From positions 1 through 52,257 of the forward strand of contig DXGQ01000050.1 of assembly GCA_019113845.1 (NCBI GenBank): DNA of 52,257 nt, given 5' to 3'. The position numbers and the translations under genes are program-made. The notes below the pieces were generated by a model. The model had not been told where the DNA came from, ran no database searches, and saw nothing but the letters and a program-made list of their open reading frames with translations. This DNA is from Candidatus Anaerobutyricum avicola. Its GTDB lineage: Bacteria > Bacillota > Clostridia > Lachnospirales > Lachnospiraceae. This document shows, piece by piece, positions 43,168 to 50,950 of this stretch (position 1 is its first letter; each line of letters begins with the position of its first letter).

Positions 43168-44100
43168 CTAATGTCTTCCGCCCTGATGGTGCTTTCCGGC
43201 GCCGCCGTGATGCCCGGCGTTATCGTCTCTGTGACCGCTGCCCTGGTTCTGATTCCGGCTCTGGCCCTGATTCCGGTTTTGGCTCTGATTTTGATTCTGG
43301 CTCTGATCATCCGGCGTCGCTGTTTCTTCTCCGGTCAGCGCTGCGATGCGATCCCGGATCTCCCGCATGGTCATTCCCCGGATGTCTTCTGTCGTAATGT
43401 CCGGGTCCAGCTCTTTCAGTTCCAGATACGCCTGGTACTTTCCATAAGACAGACCTGCCTCATGGGCATTTTCTACTTCTCCTTCTTCCGCACGGAAACA
43501 GTGGGCGTTATGTCCCGCGGTACAGGTCTTTACATCAGAGAGCATCCGCTCACCTTTCTCCTCATCGTCTGCAACCACGGCGATGGAGATATCGGCGTCT
43601 TCCGTCAGATACTGCCGGAAGCTGTCACTGTCCATCAGCGTCTCCACGGCGTCCACATAATTCATAAACCGGACAGAAAGACTGTCTGCCAGTTCCTCCC
43701 CGTCCGCGTTATATCCCTCCACATCAATCACTCTGTCAAACCGGTTGATAGAAAGTTCAATGGAAGGATTGACATCCACACTGATCACAGCGGCGGAAGA
43801 AAAAAATGTATAGGAGCCTCCGGACAAAACAACCAGGAAAAGGAAACAGGCAAGGACAGGCGCCAGCCTTCTCATCCACTTGTTTCGTCCGTAAAGTTCC
43901 TGACTGTCACGCAATCTTTCCCGGCTGCCTTTCTGACGGCGCGCTTTGCTGTCTTCTGCGCTGCTTTGCTCCTCCTGACGCGCCATCTCTTTCATCTTCT
44001 CAGAGAGATACGTCTTTGTCGCATTTTTTAATTCTTCCTCCGCATGGATATCCGCAAATGCTTCTTTTATTTCCCGCATTTCTCTCTGCCTATCCTTCAT
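43168..44100 (-). CDS. RsgI-like membrane anti-sigma factor with Gln/Asn- and His-rich tail
   Basis: A 310-residue protein. The cytoplasmic N-terminal 85 residues are charged and helical and would hold the sigma factor. One membrane helix follows (RLAPVLACFLFLVVLSGG), then an external domain beginning AVISVDVNPSIELSINRFDR, the hallmark of RsgI-type anti-sigma proteins. After a helical segment the tail has SQNQNQSQNRNQGQ-type repeats and ends in a His/Gly-rich stretch (AGHHGGAGKHHQGGRH), a plausible metal or surface sensor. The ATG at 44100 follows GGGAGGTGATAC and overlaps the ECF sigma gene by 11 bp, so sigma and anti-sigma are made together. Confidence 0.87.
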   Translation of the reverse strand: MKDRQREMREIKEAFADIHAEEELKNATKTYLSEKMKEMARQEEQSSAEDSKARRQKGSRERLRDSQELYGRNKWMRRLAPVLACFLFLVVLSGGSYTFFSSAAVISVDVNPSIELSINRFDRVIDVEGYNADGEELADSLSVRFMNYVDAVETLMDSDSFRQYLTEDADISIAVVADDEEKGERMLSDVKTCTAGHNAHCFRAEEGEVENAHEAGLSYGKYQAYLELKELDPDITTEDIRGMTMREIRDRIAALTGEETATPDDQSQNQNQSQNRNQGQSRNQNQGSGHRDDNAGHHGGAGKHHQGGRH

Positions 44101-44575
44101 ATGTATCACCTCCCAGCTTTTCCCGGAGTATTTTTCTGGCGCGCGCCAGAAGTGTGTATACCGTATTGACGTTCTTCCCGAGGATGTCGCCAATCTGCGC
44201 GGCAGTGTACTCCTCATAATAATAGAGATAAACCGCGTCCCGGTATTTTGCCGGGAGAGAAAGTACCGCCTCCAGCACATCCCGGTGATCTTCAGGCAAA
44301 TGTTCTGCCTGCTCCGTCAGTGCGGACAGCGGTACCGTGTGTCGGCGAAAGAAGCTTTTCAGGAAATCTTTGCAGGCATTGAGCGTCACCCGGATCATCC
44401 ACGCCCGCTCATGCTCTTCACTCTCAAAGGCAGTCTCGCTCAGCGCGTATTTCAAAAATACATTCTGAAAGATATCCTCGGTGTCCGCATAATTTTTCAA
44501 ATGTATCATGCACAGCCGCCGAACCGTATCCGCATACTGCTCAATGGCTCTGTTTACCTCCTGCTCGCTCCGCAT
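44090..44575 (-). CDS. ECF-family RNA polymerase sigma factor
   Basis: A 161-residue sigma-70 family protein with only regions 2 and 4. Region 2 includes HLKNYADTEDIFQNVFLKYA. Region 4 includes LPAKYRDAVYLYYYEEYTAA and the helix-turn-helix IGDILGKNVNTVYTLLARAR. The start could be TTG 44581, but ATG 44575 is spaced 7 bases from GAGAGGGA and is preferred. It lies between the gene for a secreted His-rich protein (upstream, 64 bp gap) and the RsgI-like anti-sigma gene (overlapping). An ECF-type promoter before the operon suggests it drives its own expression. Confidence 0.92.
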   Translation of the reverse strand: MRSEQEVNRAIEQYADTVRRLCMIHLKNYADTEDIFQNVFLKYALSETAFESEEHERAWMIRVTLNACKDFLKSFFRRHTVPLSALTEQAEHLPEDHRDVLEAVLSLPAKYRDAVYLYYYEEYTAAQIGDILGKNVNTVYTLLARARKILREKLGGDTYEG

Positions 44576-44639
44576 CGCCAAATCCCTCTCTGATGGTCTT
44601 ATCTTTTATTTCCCGTATTGTTCTCCGTCATGGTTTTGC

Positions 44640-45242
44640 TTACCAGCCGTGATGATGACCTCCTCTGCCGCCGCCTGCATGATGGCCATATCCGCTGCCG
44701 CTATGATGGCCGGCCTGACGGGTACCGGCGCCGTTATTGCGCCATCCCTGACCGCTCTCCCCGTTCTCGTAGTGGTCGCAAATCCCATTGTCATTTTCAT
44801 CTACATAATATCTGCCCTGGTGATAAAAATCGCAGACACCATCTTTGTCGTTATCCTGATAACAGCCCAGAATCCGATTTTTGGTATTAAACCGATAGGT
44901 CACCTTTTCTCCCTGGCTGTCTCTTAATTTGAACACGTATCCGTTCCCGGACTTTTTGCAGTTGTAGATTCGCAGGGAAGAAACATACTTTCCTGTAGAC
45001 GAATCATACAGTTTTATCTTTCTTCTCGTGATCTTCCGGTCGCAGGAATCATCGGACCCGCCTGTCCACCATCCCTTTACCAGATCATACACCTTTTCAT
45101 CCAGTTTAAACGCCTTTTTTGCCTGTGTCTGCACATTTACAGATGCCTGCGCATCCACATCGCCCGCCTGTGCCGCCTCTGCCGGCAGTACCGGAAGTGC
45201 GCAAAACATCAAAACTGCTGCTGATAAAAAATACTTTCTCAT
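44640..45242 (-). CDS. Secreted protein with EF-hand-like Asp loops and His/Gly-rich tail
   Basis: A 200-residue exported protein, first gene of the ECF operon. A signal peptide of about 22 residues (MRKYFLSAAVLMFCALPVLP ending AEA) is followed by a basic, Lys-rich middle with two Cys pairs. Next come two Ca-binding-like loops (DNDKDGVCDFYH and DENDNGICDHYE, like thrombospondin type 3 or dockerin loops), and the last 30 residues are Gly/His (GHHSGSGYGHHAGGGRGGHH). I chose ATG 45242, 8 bases after AGGAGG, over ATG 45248. The family is not recognised. The tail resembles that of the anti-sigma factor two genes on, suggesting a shared ligand such as a divalent metal or a surface. Confidence 0.82.
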   Translation of the reverse strand: MRKYFLSAAVLMFCALPVLPAEAAQAGDVDAQASVNVQTQAKKAFKLDEKVYDLVKGWWTGGSDDSCDRKITRRKIKLYDSSTGKYVSSLRIYNCKKSGNGYVFKLRDSQGEKVTYRFNTKNRILGCYQDNDKDGVCDFYHQGRYYVDENDNGICDHYENGESGQGWRNNGAGTRQAGHHSGSGYGHHAGGGRGGHHHGW

Positions 45243-45323
45243 TCTCATTTCCTCCTTTACCGTCCTGTTGGCATGGACAGCTGTTTGCTCTGCCATTGCC
45301 TGTTGTTTTATGCTTTCATATAT

Positions 45324-45352
45324 AATACGACGGAAGGAGGAAAATCCTTTCA
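45324..45352 (-). promoter_or_regulatory. ECF-type promoter of the secreted protein-sigma-anti-sigma operon
   Basis: On the minus strand TGAAAG (45347-45352), 17 bp, CGTATT (45324-45329). The TGAAAC-N16/17-CGTA/C pattern is typical of ECF sigma factors such as SigW and SigV. It lies about 75 bp before the first gene. An overlapping TATTAT could also serve sigma-A. Confidence 0.5.
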
Positions 45353-45520
45353 CTTTTTTAAAAATTTTTTATTTCTTTTGATCGCAAGATTTTTCCTGAT
45401 CTGTTATCATTATATTTTTTGCTCTTTACTTTGTCAAACAGCTTCTCTCCCCGGCTTTCGCTTCTTCGATTTTCCCACATGAAAACGGTCCAGAGCAGCC
45501 ACAACCAGATTCCCATATTC

Positions 45521-45982
45521 TCACAACCATCCCGACCATTTCAGCAGCCAGTAAAGGAACCCGACCACCCAGCTCGTGAAAACACCATACAGGATTACCG
45601 GTCCGGCGATGGTAAAAATCTTGACGCCGATGCCGAAAACCTGTCCCTCTGACTGGTACTCGATCGCCGGCGACGCCACAGAGTTGGCAAATCCGGTGAT
45701 CGGCACCAGGGTTCCCGCCCCGCACCATTTTGCCAGCGGCGCAAACCACTGGAGACCGGTCAGGATGACGCTCAAGAGTATGAGACTGATGCTGACCGTG
45801 ATCAGCGCATTTTCCTGGCTCATATGAAACTGACGCACCGCAATCTGGTGGATCACTTCCCCCAGAAGGCAGATGGCGCCGCCCGATACGAAGGCATGCC
45901 AGCAGTTGGTAAAGGAACTGAATTTGGGCGTCATCTGTTTTACCTGATCCGCATATTCCTGTCTGGTTGGTTCTTTTTTCAT
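45521..45982 (-). CDS. spoVAC: Stage V sporulation protein AC
   Basis: A 153-residue membrane protein of the SpoVA dipicolinate channel; in Bacillus SpoVAC acts as a mechanosensitive channel. It has a charged N-terminus (MKKEPTRQEYADQVKQMTPK), four or five membrane helices and the signature WCGAGTLVPITGFANSVASP. I prefer ATG 45982, with GAGG 9 bases upstream, over the ATG at 46033. It is the last gene of the spoIIAA-sigF-spoVAA-AB-AC block; spoVAD and spoVAE, which normally follow at once, are 10 kb away. The next minus-strand gene belongs to the ECF operon. Confidence 0.93.
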   Translation of the reverse strand: MKKEPTRQEYADQVKQMTPKFSSFTNCWHAFVSGGAICLLGEVIHQIAVRQFHMSQENALITVSISLILLSVILTGLQWFAPLAKWCGAGTLVPITGFANSVASPAIEYQSEGQVFGIGVKIFTIAGPVILYGVFTSWVVGFLYWLLKWSGWL

Positions 45983-46139
45983 GTTCTTTTTCCTCTCTTT
46001 CCCCTGCGATATTTTCAACATATTTTTTCTCATCGTTACTCTTTCTCATACGCCGCTTTTGCTGCATCCCTGTCATCCAGCGCACTGACCTCTCACATTT
46101 TGCATAATGGCGAAAATGAACGGGTCAGTACACCATTCT

Positions 46140-46580
46140 TCAGCCCCGAAAAATATAAAACTGCAGGAAGCTCCCGACACATTTTCCGACAGCTGCCGCT
46201 TTGATAAAATAAGGGAATCCCTTTCGAAGCCGTGTCCGTCTGGCCAGGATCGGCACAATATTTATCACTTCCGCCAGCGCGCCGGCGAGGCATCCCACAA
46301 AGATTCCCGTAAAGAATCCGCCGGCGTTCATGAGCGCGGCAGACACGATCCGGGGAACCCAGGTCAGATCTACCGGATATAAGGACAGCACGTTCATGGC
46401 GATAAGACCAAGCGCCAGGCTTGTCTCATATAGCGGAATCCGGGAAGCCGTTTTGGTGATGGCGGATAGCCTCGGAACGATGCCGACCAGACTGATAAAC
46501 GCCACAAAGCCGCCGGCAGTGGCAAATCCCGCCGCAAGGGCCGTCCAGGCCAGCACGATCTCAGCAATCATTGTCCGCAT
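46140..46580 (-). CDS. spoVAB: Stage V sporulation protein AB
   Basis: A 146-residue polytopic membrane protein with about four helices. The pattern LAAGFATAGGFVAFISLVGI at the N-terminus, then LVIGxxP-type segments (IVPRLSAITKTASRIPLYET), and a final GCLAGALAEVINIVPILARR match SpoVAB. It is required for dipicolinate uptake in spores. AGGAGAGG precedes the ATG, which overlaps the end of spoVAA by 20 bp. spoVAC follows after about 160 bp. Confidence 0.9.
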   Translation of the reverse strand: MRTMIAEIVLAWTALAAGFATAGGFVAFISLVGIVPRLSAITKTASRIPLYETSLALGLIAMNVLSLYPVDLTWVPRIVSAALMNAGGFFTGIFVGCLAGALAEVINIVPILARRTRLRKGFPYFIKAAAVGKCVGSFLQFYIFRG

Positions 46581-47202
46581 CCAGTTCCTCTCCTTTTCTG
46601 GACGCTCCCAGAAGAAATGTCTGGTTTACGTCCCTTTCATAAAGCCGCATCTGCACCTGTATGGGCGTCGGTTCGTTCGTCACTTTTTTGCCCGGCGTGT
46701 GGTTAAAAAATAAAAAGATGCCCACCGTCAGCCCGATGGAATAAAACAGTTCCACAAAAGTCGGCCCGTCCGGTTCCCTGCCAAGAAATGTCTCATAAAG
46801 CTGCGCAAAAACCCGGCTCATATCCACATCATTGTTATACCCCATAATGGAGATTCCCATACCGAGGAAACAGGTGATACAGATCAAAAGGATTTTTCCT
46901 CTCTGCAACCAGCGGGCGGGCTGTTGCTGCGGATCTCTGTAATAGATGACAAAGTCCTCTTCCCCCACATTTTTAATCTCCGCCTCCGGCACTGCCTCCG
47001 CGATGGCCTGTATCAAAATGAGGATGGACATAAATGCTCTGCCATCCTCCTTTTCCTTAAATCTATATATCTCGATACCATTGATTTTATTCTGCACATT
47101 CCTGTCTTTGCAGTATACGGAACAGATGTCCCTGATTGTCACCTTTGGGTTATTCAGGTAATAGCTCTGTTCCGTATGCAGATAAATAACCGGCCTTCCC
47201 AT
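46561..47202 (-). CDS. spoVAA: Stage V sporulation protein AA
   Basis: A 213-residue protein with a soluble N-terminal region of about 100 residues (begins MGRPVIYLHTEQSYYLNNPK) and two C-terminal membrane helices (ILLICITCFLGMGISIMGY and FYSIGLTVGIFLFF), as in SpoVAA. GAAAGGAG precedes the ATG. It is preceded by a sigma-G-like promoter in the 173 bp gap after sigF, so spoVA genes can be transcribed separately from the spoIIA operon. Confidence 0.9.
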   Translation of the reverse strand: MGRPVIYLHTEQSYYLNNPKVTIRDICSVYCKDRNVQNKINGIEIYRFKEKEDGRAFMSILILIQAIAEAVPEAEIKNVGEEDFVIYYRDPQQQPARWLQRGKILLICITCFLGMGISIMGYNNDVDMSRVFAQLYETFLGREPDGPTFVELFYSIGLTVGIFLFFNHTPGKKVTNEPTPIQVQMRLYERDVNQTFLLGASRKGEELDADNDC

Positions 47203-47307
47203 GTTTTCTCCTTTCCTGACGCATTTACTGCATCAATAATGGTAGATTTGGAAGTTCACTTTCCAACTTTCCCTCCTGTTCCCGCTGCCTGATTTTCAAG
47301 ACAGAGA

Positions 47308-47336
47308 AAGTATGCGCCGGATACCCAAAATTATAC
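47308..47336 (-). promoter_or_regulatory. Sigma-G-like promoter of spoVAA-AB-AC
   Basis: On the minus strand GTATA (47332-47336), 17 bp, CATACTT (47308-47314), close to the forespore pattern GNATA-N17-CATNNTA. The same gap has a 6-bp CCGGTG/CACCGG hairpin (47360-47375) at the sigF end, without a T run. Confidence 0.62.
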
Positions 47337-47375
47337 ATGATAACGAACAGCCGTATTTTCCGGTGAGCACACCGG

Positions 47376-48086
47376 TCATACGTTGCGGAGCTTTTCCAGT
47401 ATCTTCTTTTCCAGACGGGACACCTGTACCTGGGAGATGCCGAGAACCTGCGCCACCGCCGTCTGTGTCTTATTCTCAAAATATCTCATCTCGATCAGTT
47501 TTTTCTCCTGCTCATTCAGGTGGGAGAGAAGTTGGGAAATGTACATCCGGTTTACCGCCTCCTCGATCTCATCTGTCTGTTTTTCAATCTTGTCTTCCAG
47601 ATGGATCTCATCCCCGTCGCTCTGATAGATGACCTGATGAAGCGAGCTGATCTCCTGACCGGACTCCATCGCCATAAGAATGTCCGCCTCGTCAATCTGC
47701 AAAGTGACAGAGATCTCCTGCAGCGTCGGCTCCCGGTGATATTCCTTCTGATACAGCTCCTTTTCCTTTTTCACTTTATAATGAATCTCCTTCAGGCTGC
47801 GGCTCACTTTTACCATGCCGTCATCCCGCAGGAAACGTTTGATCTCTCCCATGATCAGTGGGACCGCGTAAGTGGAAAATTTGACATCCCGGCTCAGATC
47901 AAAGTGGTCGATGCATTTCAGCAGCCCGATACTTCCGATCTGAAACAGATCTTCACTGTCGTAACCCCGGCCCTGAAATCGCCGGACAACACTCCAGATC
48001 AACCCTACATTTTCTTCCACCAGACGGGAACGTGCTTCCATATCTCCTTCTTTTGCCTGTCTGATCAACGCACAGGTATGTTCCAC
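47376..48086 (-). CDS. sigF: RNA polymerase sigma factor SigF (forespore)
   Basis: A 236-residue sigma-70 family factor, the first forespore-specific sigma. Region 2 has GYDSEDLFQIGSIGLLKCID and FSTYAVPLIMGEIKRFLRDD. Region 3 and region 4 follow, the latter with the helix-turn-helix TAVAQVLGISQVQVSRLEKK. The start is a GTG at 48086 after GGAGGAGAG, overlapping spoIIAB by 22 bp. It is held inactive by SpoIIAB until SpoIIAA is dephosphorylated. Homologue SigG is very similar, but the operon context makes SigF clear. Confidence 0.97.
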   Translation of the reverse strand: MEHTCALIRQAKEGDMEARSRLVEENVGLIWSVVRRFQGRGYDSEDLFQIGSIGLLKCIDHFDLSRDVKFSTYAVPLIMGEIKRFLRDDGMVKVSRSLKEIHYKVKKEKELYQKEYHREPTLQEISVTLQIDEADILMAMESGQEISSLHQVIYQSDGDEIHLEDKIEKQTDEIEEAVNRMYISQLLSHLNEQEKKLIEMRYFENKTQTAVAQVLGISQVQVSRLEKKILEKLRNV

Positions 48087-48526
48087 TTCTCTCCTCCCAT
48101 TTTTTTCGTCAGAGAAACACAGGTTCCTCTCCCCGGCTCACTCTCCACCTCCACATGGTCTGTAAACGCTTCCATAAAGGTAAATCCCATCCCCGAGCGC
48201 TCCTGGTCTTCCCTGGTCGTATACAGCGGCTCCATGGACTTCTTTATGTCCGCGATCCCCACGCCAAAATCCCGGATATGTACAGTCACCTCATTTTTCT
48301 TTCTCTCCAGCGTCAGGCGTATCTCTCCCCGTCCTTCCGGATAGGCATGGATGATGGCGTTGGTCACAGCCTCGGACACGGCGGTCTTAAAGTCAGAAAG
48401 TTCTTCCACCGTAGGATTCAGGACAGCGGCAAAGGCTGCCGCCGTCACCCTGCTGATCCTCTCGTTTTCCGGACTGCTCGCAAAGACAGCCTCCAGCCGG
48501 TTGGTATCGCCGATACTCGTCTTCAT
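48065..48526 (-). CDS. spoIIAB: Anti-sigma F factor SpoIIAB
   Basis: A 153-residue serine kinase/anti-sigma factor of the GHKL fold. The N-box is EAVTNAIIHAY, G1 is DFGVGIADI and the G2 region is RSGMGFTFMEAF. It binds SigF and phosphorylates SpoIIAA. The ATG overlaps the stop of spoIIAA by four bases (ATGA) and the end overlaps sigF, so the three proteins are made in coupled amounts. Confidence 0.97.
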   Translation of the reverse strand: MKTSIGDTNRLEAVFASSPENERISRVTAAAFAAVLNPTVEELSDFKTAVSEAVTNAIIHAYPEGRGEIRLTLERKKNEVTVHIRDFGVGIADIKKSMEPLYTTREDQERSGMGFTFMEAFTDHVEVESEPGRGTCVSLTKKMGGEKWNIPVR

Positions 48527-48858
48527 TCATAAACCTCCTTCATCTCTTCAATCGTCTCCAGCACCTCCACCTGCTGCAGGATCCCGGACATTCTCCACAT
48601 TTTCTGCATGGACGGACTGCCGCCGAACAGGTACACTCTGCCGCCAATCGGTCCGACCTGTCTGATCCGCCCGAGAATGAGCCCGATTCCGGAGCTGTCC
48701 ATAAAGTTTGTGCCGGTAAAATCAAAGATCACATCCCGCACGCATGCTTTCAGAAACATCATCTCACATTCCTCACGGATTTCTTCCGCCTGACAGTGGT
48801 CGATCTCTCCCGGCAGCCGAATGACCAGACATTGATTTTTTACATGACAGTATTTCAT
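48523..48858 (-). CDS. spoIIAA: Anti-sigma F factor antagonist SpoIIAA
   Basis: A 111-residue STAS-domain protein. The phosphorylatable Ser lies in NFMDSSGIGLILGR. LVIRLPGEIDHCQAEEIREE and GGRVYLFGGSPSMQKMW complete the fold. Unphosphorylated SpoIIAA frees SigF from SpoIIAB. The start at 48858 follows AGGAGTGAGAG; upstream in-frame codons to 48942 are Lys/Cys-rich and not part of the family. It is first in the spoIIA operon, behind a sigma-H-like promoter and Spo0A boxes. Confidence 0.96.
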   Translation of the reverse strand: MKYCHVKNQCLVIRLPGEIDHCQAEEIREECEMMFLKACVRDVIFDFTGTNFMDSSGIGLILGRIRQVGPIGGRVYLFGGSPSMQKMWRMSGILQQVEVLETIEEMKEVYE

Positions 48859-48924
48859 GCTCTCACTCCTGTTCTTTTTTATTTTTCTGCTGGCACATTT
48901 TTTCTGACACAGCGTTTTGTCATG

Positions 48925-48953
48925 ACATTTTCCTGTTGTCACAGAAATTCTTC
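48925..48953 (-). promoter_or_regulatory. Sigma-H-like promoter of the spoIIA operon
   Basis: On the minus strand GAAGAATTT (48945-48953), 11 bp, GGAAAATGT (48925-48933), near the sigma-H pattern RNAGGAWWW-N11/12-RNNGAATWW with one clear mismatch in each half. In Bacillus this operon is read by sigma-H with Spo0A~P. Confidence 0.42.
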
Positions 48954-48975
48954 TCCTCAGACATCATAGCGAAAA

Positions 48976-49018
48976 CAAAAAAATAAGTCCGACAAATCCT
49001 GTCGAACTTATTTTTTAT
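48976..49018 (-). terminator. Terminator of the TPR gene, containing Spo0A boxes
   Basis: AAAAAATAAGTCCGACA and TGTCGAACTTATTTTTT pair (one mismatch) around AAATCC, ending in T runs both ways. The right arm holds an exact Spo0A box TGTCGAA (49000-49006) and the left arm a near match on the other strand (TGTCGGA, 48988-48994). They sit about 40-50 bp upstream of the sigma-H-like -35. Confidence 0.82.
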
Positions 49019-49135
49019 CTTCTTTATTCTTCTGTCTGTTATTCTGTGAGAATCCTGTAAAACAGGATCCTCCGCCTGCGGCAGATTCTGAACAGCCTGC
49101 CTGCCGTCCCCGGAAATGTCCGTCAGCAGAACTCC

Positions 49136-50749
49136 TTAGTTGTTATCTTCTTCACGGTCTGTTCTGCTGCTTCTCTGGGCACCGTCTTCTTCGGTGTTCT
49201 CCTCATCGGCATCGCCGCTCTGCTCTTCCTCGTCGGCGTCATTATTCCTGTTATCATTCTGATTCTCATCGTCGGCATTATCGGCATTGTCATTCTCATC
49301 AGCATTCTTGTTGTTCTTTGCCTTGCCGCCGTTCTCTTTTTCGTATTCTTCCGCTGCTTCTCTGGCCGCGTCTACCAGCATGTCCAGACCACGGTTTGCC
49401 GCATCACGAACCAGCGCGTCATCATCCGAGTTATTGATGATCTCATAGAAATACGGTCTCGCCTTATCCATGTCATCCAACTGCTTATAACACATAGCCA
49501 GACGATAGAGGATCTCATAGTCGTTATCGCTGTACTTATAGGCATCCTTCAGATCTTCGAGCGCCTCGTCATACTTATACGTATTATACAGAGCCTCGCC
49601 GCTCTCGTAGAGCTGTCTGGAAGCCTGCTCATAAGCGTTCTCCTTCATGGAATTATACAGATCTTTTGCTGTGTCAGACGGCAGTGCATTCTCCTTGACA
49701 TTGGCAAGCTCCTTGGCGCACTCCACATAATCGCTGTCCGTGTAAGCCTGGCTGGCCTTGATCAGAGAATCATACATACTGTCCTGACCGTCGCTGCCTT
49801 CGTATACGCTGATACGCTCTGTCAGATCCTTGTTCTCATTCTCCAGAGACTCCTTGTCGCTCTGCAGCTGGCTGATCTCTCCGTCCTTCTGGTCTACTGT
49901 CTCGTTGTACTCTTTTCTGAGATTGTTGTAATCCACGCTGACACCGGCACGAACGCTCGGAATGACGAGCACAAACATGGCGACCACACCGATGGCAAGA
50001 CCGATGAGCATGTACACAAACTGCTTCCATGTCTCCTTGCTCGGGTCCTCATAATGATCTACCGGGCGGACATTCTTCAGATTCTCATTGTCCGGCTTCA
50101 GGTTATCCACCGGAATGGTCTCCGCCGCCGCCATCGGGTTCTCCCCGAGTTCCATGAGGAAACGTCTCGCTGTCGTATTATAATTGTCAATGGCCAGCGC
50201 ATTGTTGATGTCTGTCTTCGCCGCGGCGTTATCTCCGGCCCGCATGTGAAGCAGGGCAAACAGAAGATGTCCCCGCACAAAATTCGGCGTGACACTTAAA
50301 ACCTTCTTGATCTGGATCATCGCCAGGTCATCGCTGCCCTGTTTGGCGTATACGAGAGCCTGGTTGAACTTCTTCGCTGTCTCGTTGATCTCCTCAAATA
50401 CCGCCGGATGCTCTTCCATCTCTTTGATATACTTGTTGGCAGCGTTCTCCTCCACGGAATTCAGCTTCGCGCTGATCTTCCACTGGATATACGCTTTTCC
50501 ACCCTCTCCCATCTCGTAATATACAAGACCGAGAAGGTTTCTCGCATCCTTGTGCTCCTTATTGTAAGCGAGCGCCTTCTTAAGCTGTGCCGCAGCGCCG
50601 CTCAGATCATGCATCTGCGCCTTCTCCAGACCGATGTTGTAATAATAGTTGGCTGTATTGCACGCTCTCGCAATATGTTTATTATCAAAACCGCAGCAGG
50701 TACAGAACCCATCAGCCCCCACTGTACGGCCGCACTTTACACACTTCAT
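49136..50749 (-). CDS. Zinc-ribbon, TPR and coiled-coil membrane protein
   Basis: A 537-residue protein. The N-terminal four-cysteine zinc ribbon is CVKCGRTVGADGFCTCCG (positions 3-20). Cytoplasmic TPR-like repeats occupy about 30-210. One membrane helix follows at about 247-267 (LIGLAIGVVAMFVLVIP), then an external coiled coil (about 275-315), further TPRs (about 330-460) and a C-terminal tail of 75 residues made mostly of Asn, Asp and Glu. TPRs on both sides of the membrane suggest a scaffold linking cytoplasmic and wall-side partners. The partners are unknown. AGGAGGAAGTCAC precedes the ATG. It is read before the spoIIA operon in the same direction but is separated by a terminator. Confidence 0.85.
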   Translation of the reverse strand: MKCVKCGRTVGADGFCTCCGFDNKHIARACNTANYYYNIGLEKAQMHDLSGAAAQLKKALAYNKEHKDARNLLGLVYYEMGEGGKAYIQWKISAKLNSVEENAANKYIKEMEEHPAVFEEINETAKKFNQALVYAKQGSDDLAMIQIKKVLSVTPNFVRGHLLFALLHMRAGDNAAAKTDINNALAIDNYNTTARRFLMELGENPMAAAETIPVDNLKPDNENLKNVRPVDHYEDPSKETWKQFVYMLIGLAIGVVAMFVLVIPSVRAGVSVDYNNLRKEYNETVDQKDGEISQLQSDKESLENENKDLTERISVYEGSDGQDSMYDSLIKASQAYTDSDYVECAKELANVKENALPSDTAKDLYNSMKENAYEQASRQLYESGEALYNTYKYDEALEDLKDAYKYSDNDYEILYRLAMCYKQLDDMDKARPYFYEIINNSDDDALVRDAANRGLDMLVDAAREAAEEYEKENGGKAKNNKNADENDNADNADDENQNDNRNNDADEEEQSGDADEENTEEDGAQRSSRTDREEDNN

Positions 50750-50797
50750 GTGACTTCCTCCTACACATTTCTCAATCGCTGTGAACTGACGGGAAAA

Positions 50798-50950
50798 CTA
50801 TTTCTCGTTTTTACTGCTGCTCTGTTTCTTTACCAGCTCTTCTACCAGATCTGTGATATCCTTCACATCGTCATCAAAGAGGTTCTCCTCTCCTACTTCC
50901 ACTCCTACAGCCGGTTTAAACTTCTTAAGCTCAAGATTAAAATCAATCAT
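50798..50950 (-). CDS. Small acidic 50-residue protein downstream of folC
   Basis: A short frame starting ATG 50950 and ending TAG 50798-50800. It begins MIDFNLELKKFKPAVGVEVG and continues with acidic, helical residues and a Lys/Ser tail. It overlaps the folC stop by 8 bp with GAGGA upstream, as expected for a coupled gene, and fills the gap between folC and the TPR gene. No membrane or signal segment. Function unknown; the frame, spacing and composition argue that it is real. Confidence 0.68.
   Translation of the reverse strand: MIDFNLELKKFKPAVGVEVGEENLFDDDVKDITDLVEELVKKQSSSKNEK

Noticed and set aside
43168-43310. Short tandem repeats in the anti-sigma gene tail as a CRISPR-like array
   Set aside because: The repeats are short, in frame and encode Gln/Asn-rich peptide; there is no regular spacer pattern and no cas gene.
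45426-46085. A 219-codon frame overlapping spoVAC
   Set aside because: It reads the spoVAC DNA in another frame, is Gly/Arg/Cys-rich and matches nothing, whereas the spoVAC frame has clear family motifs.
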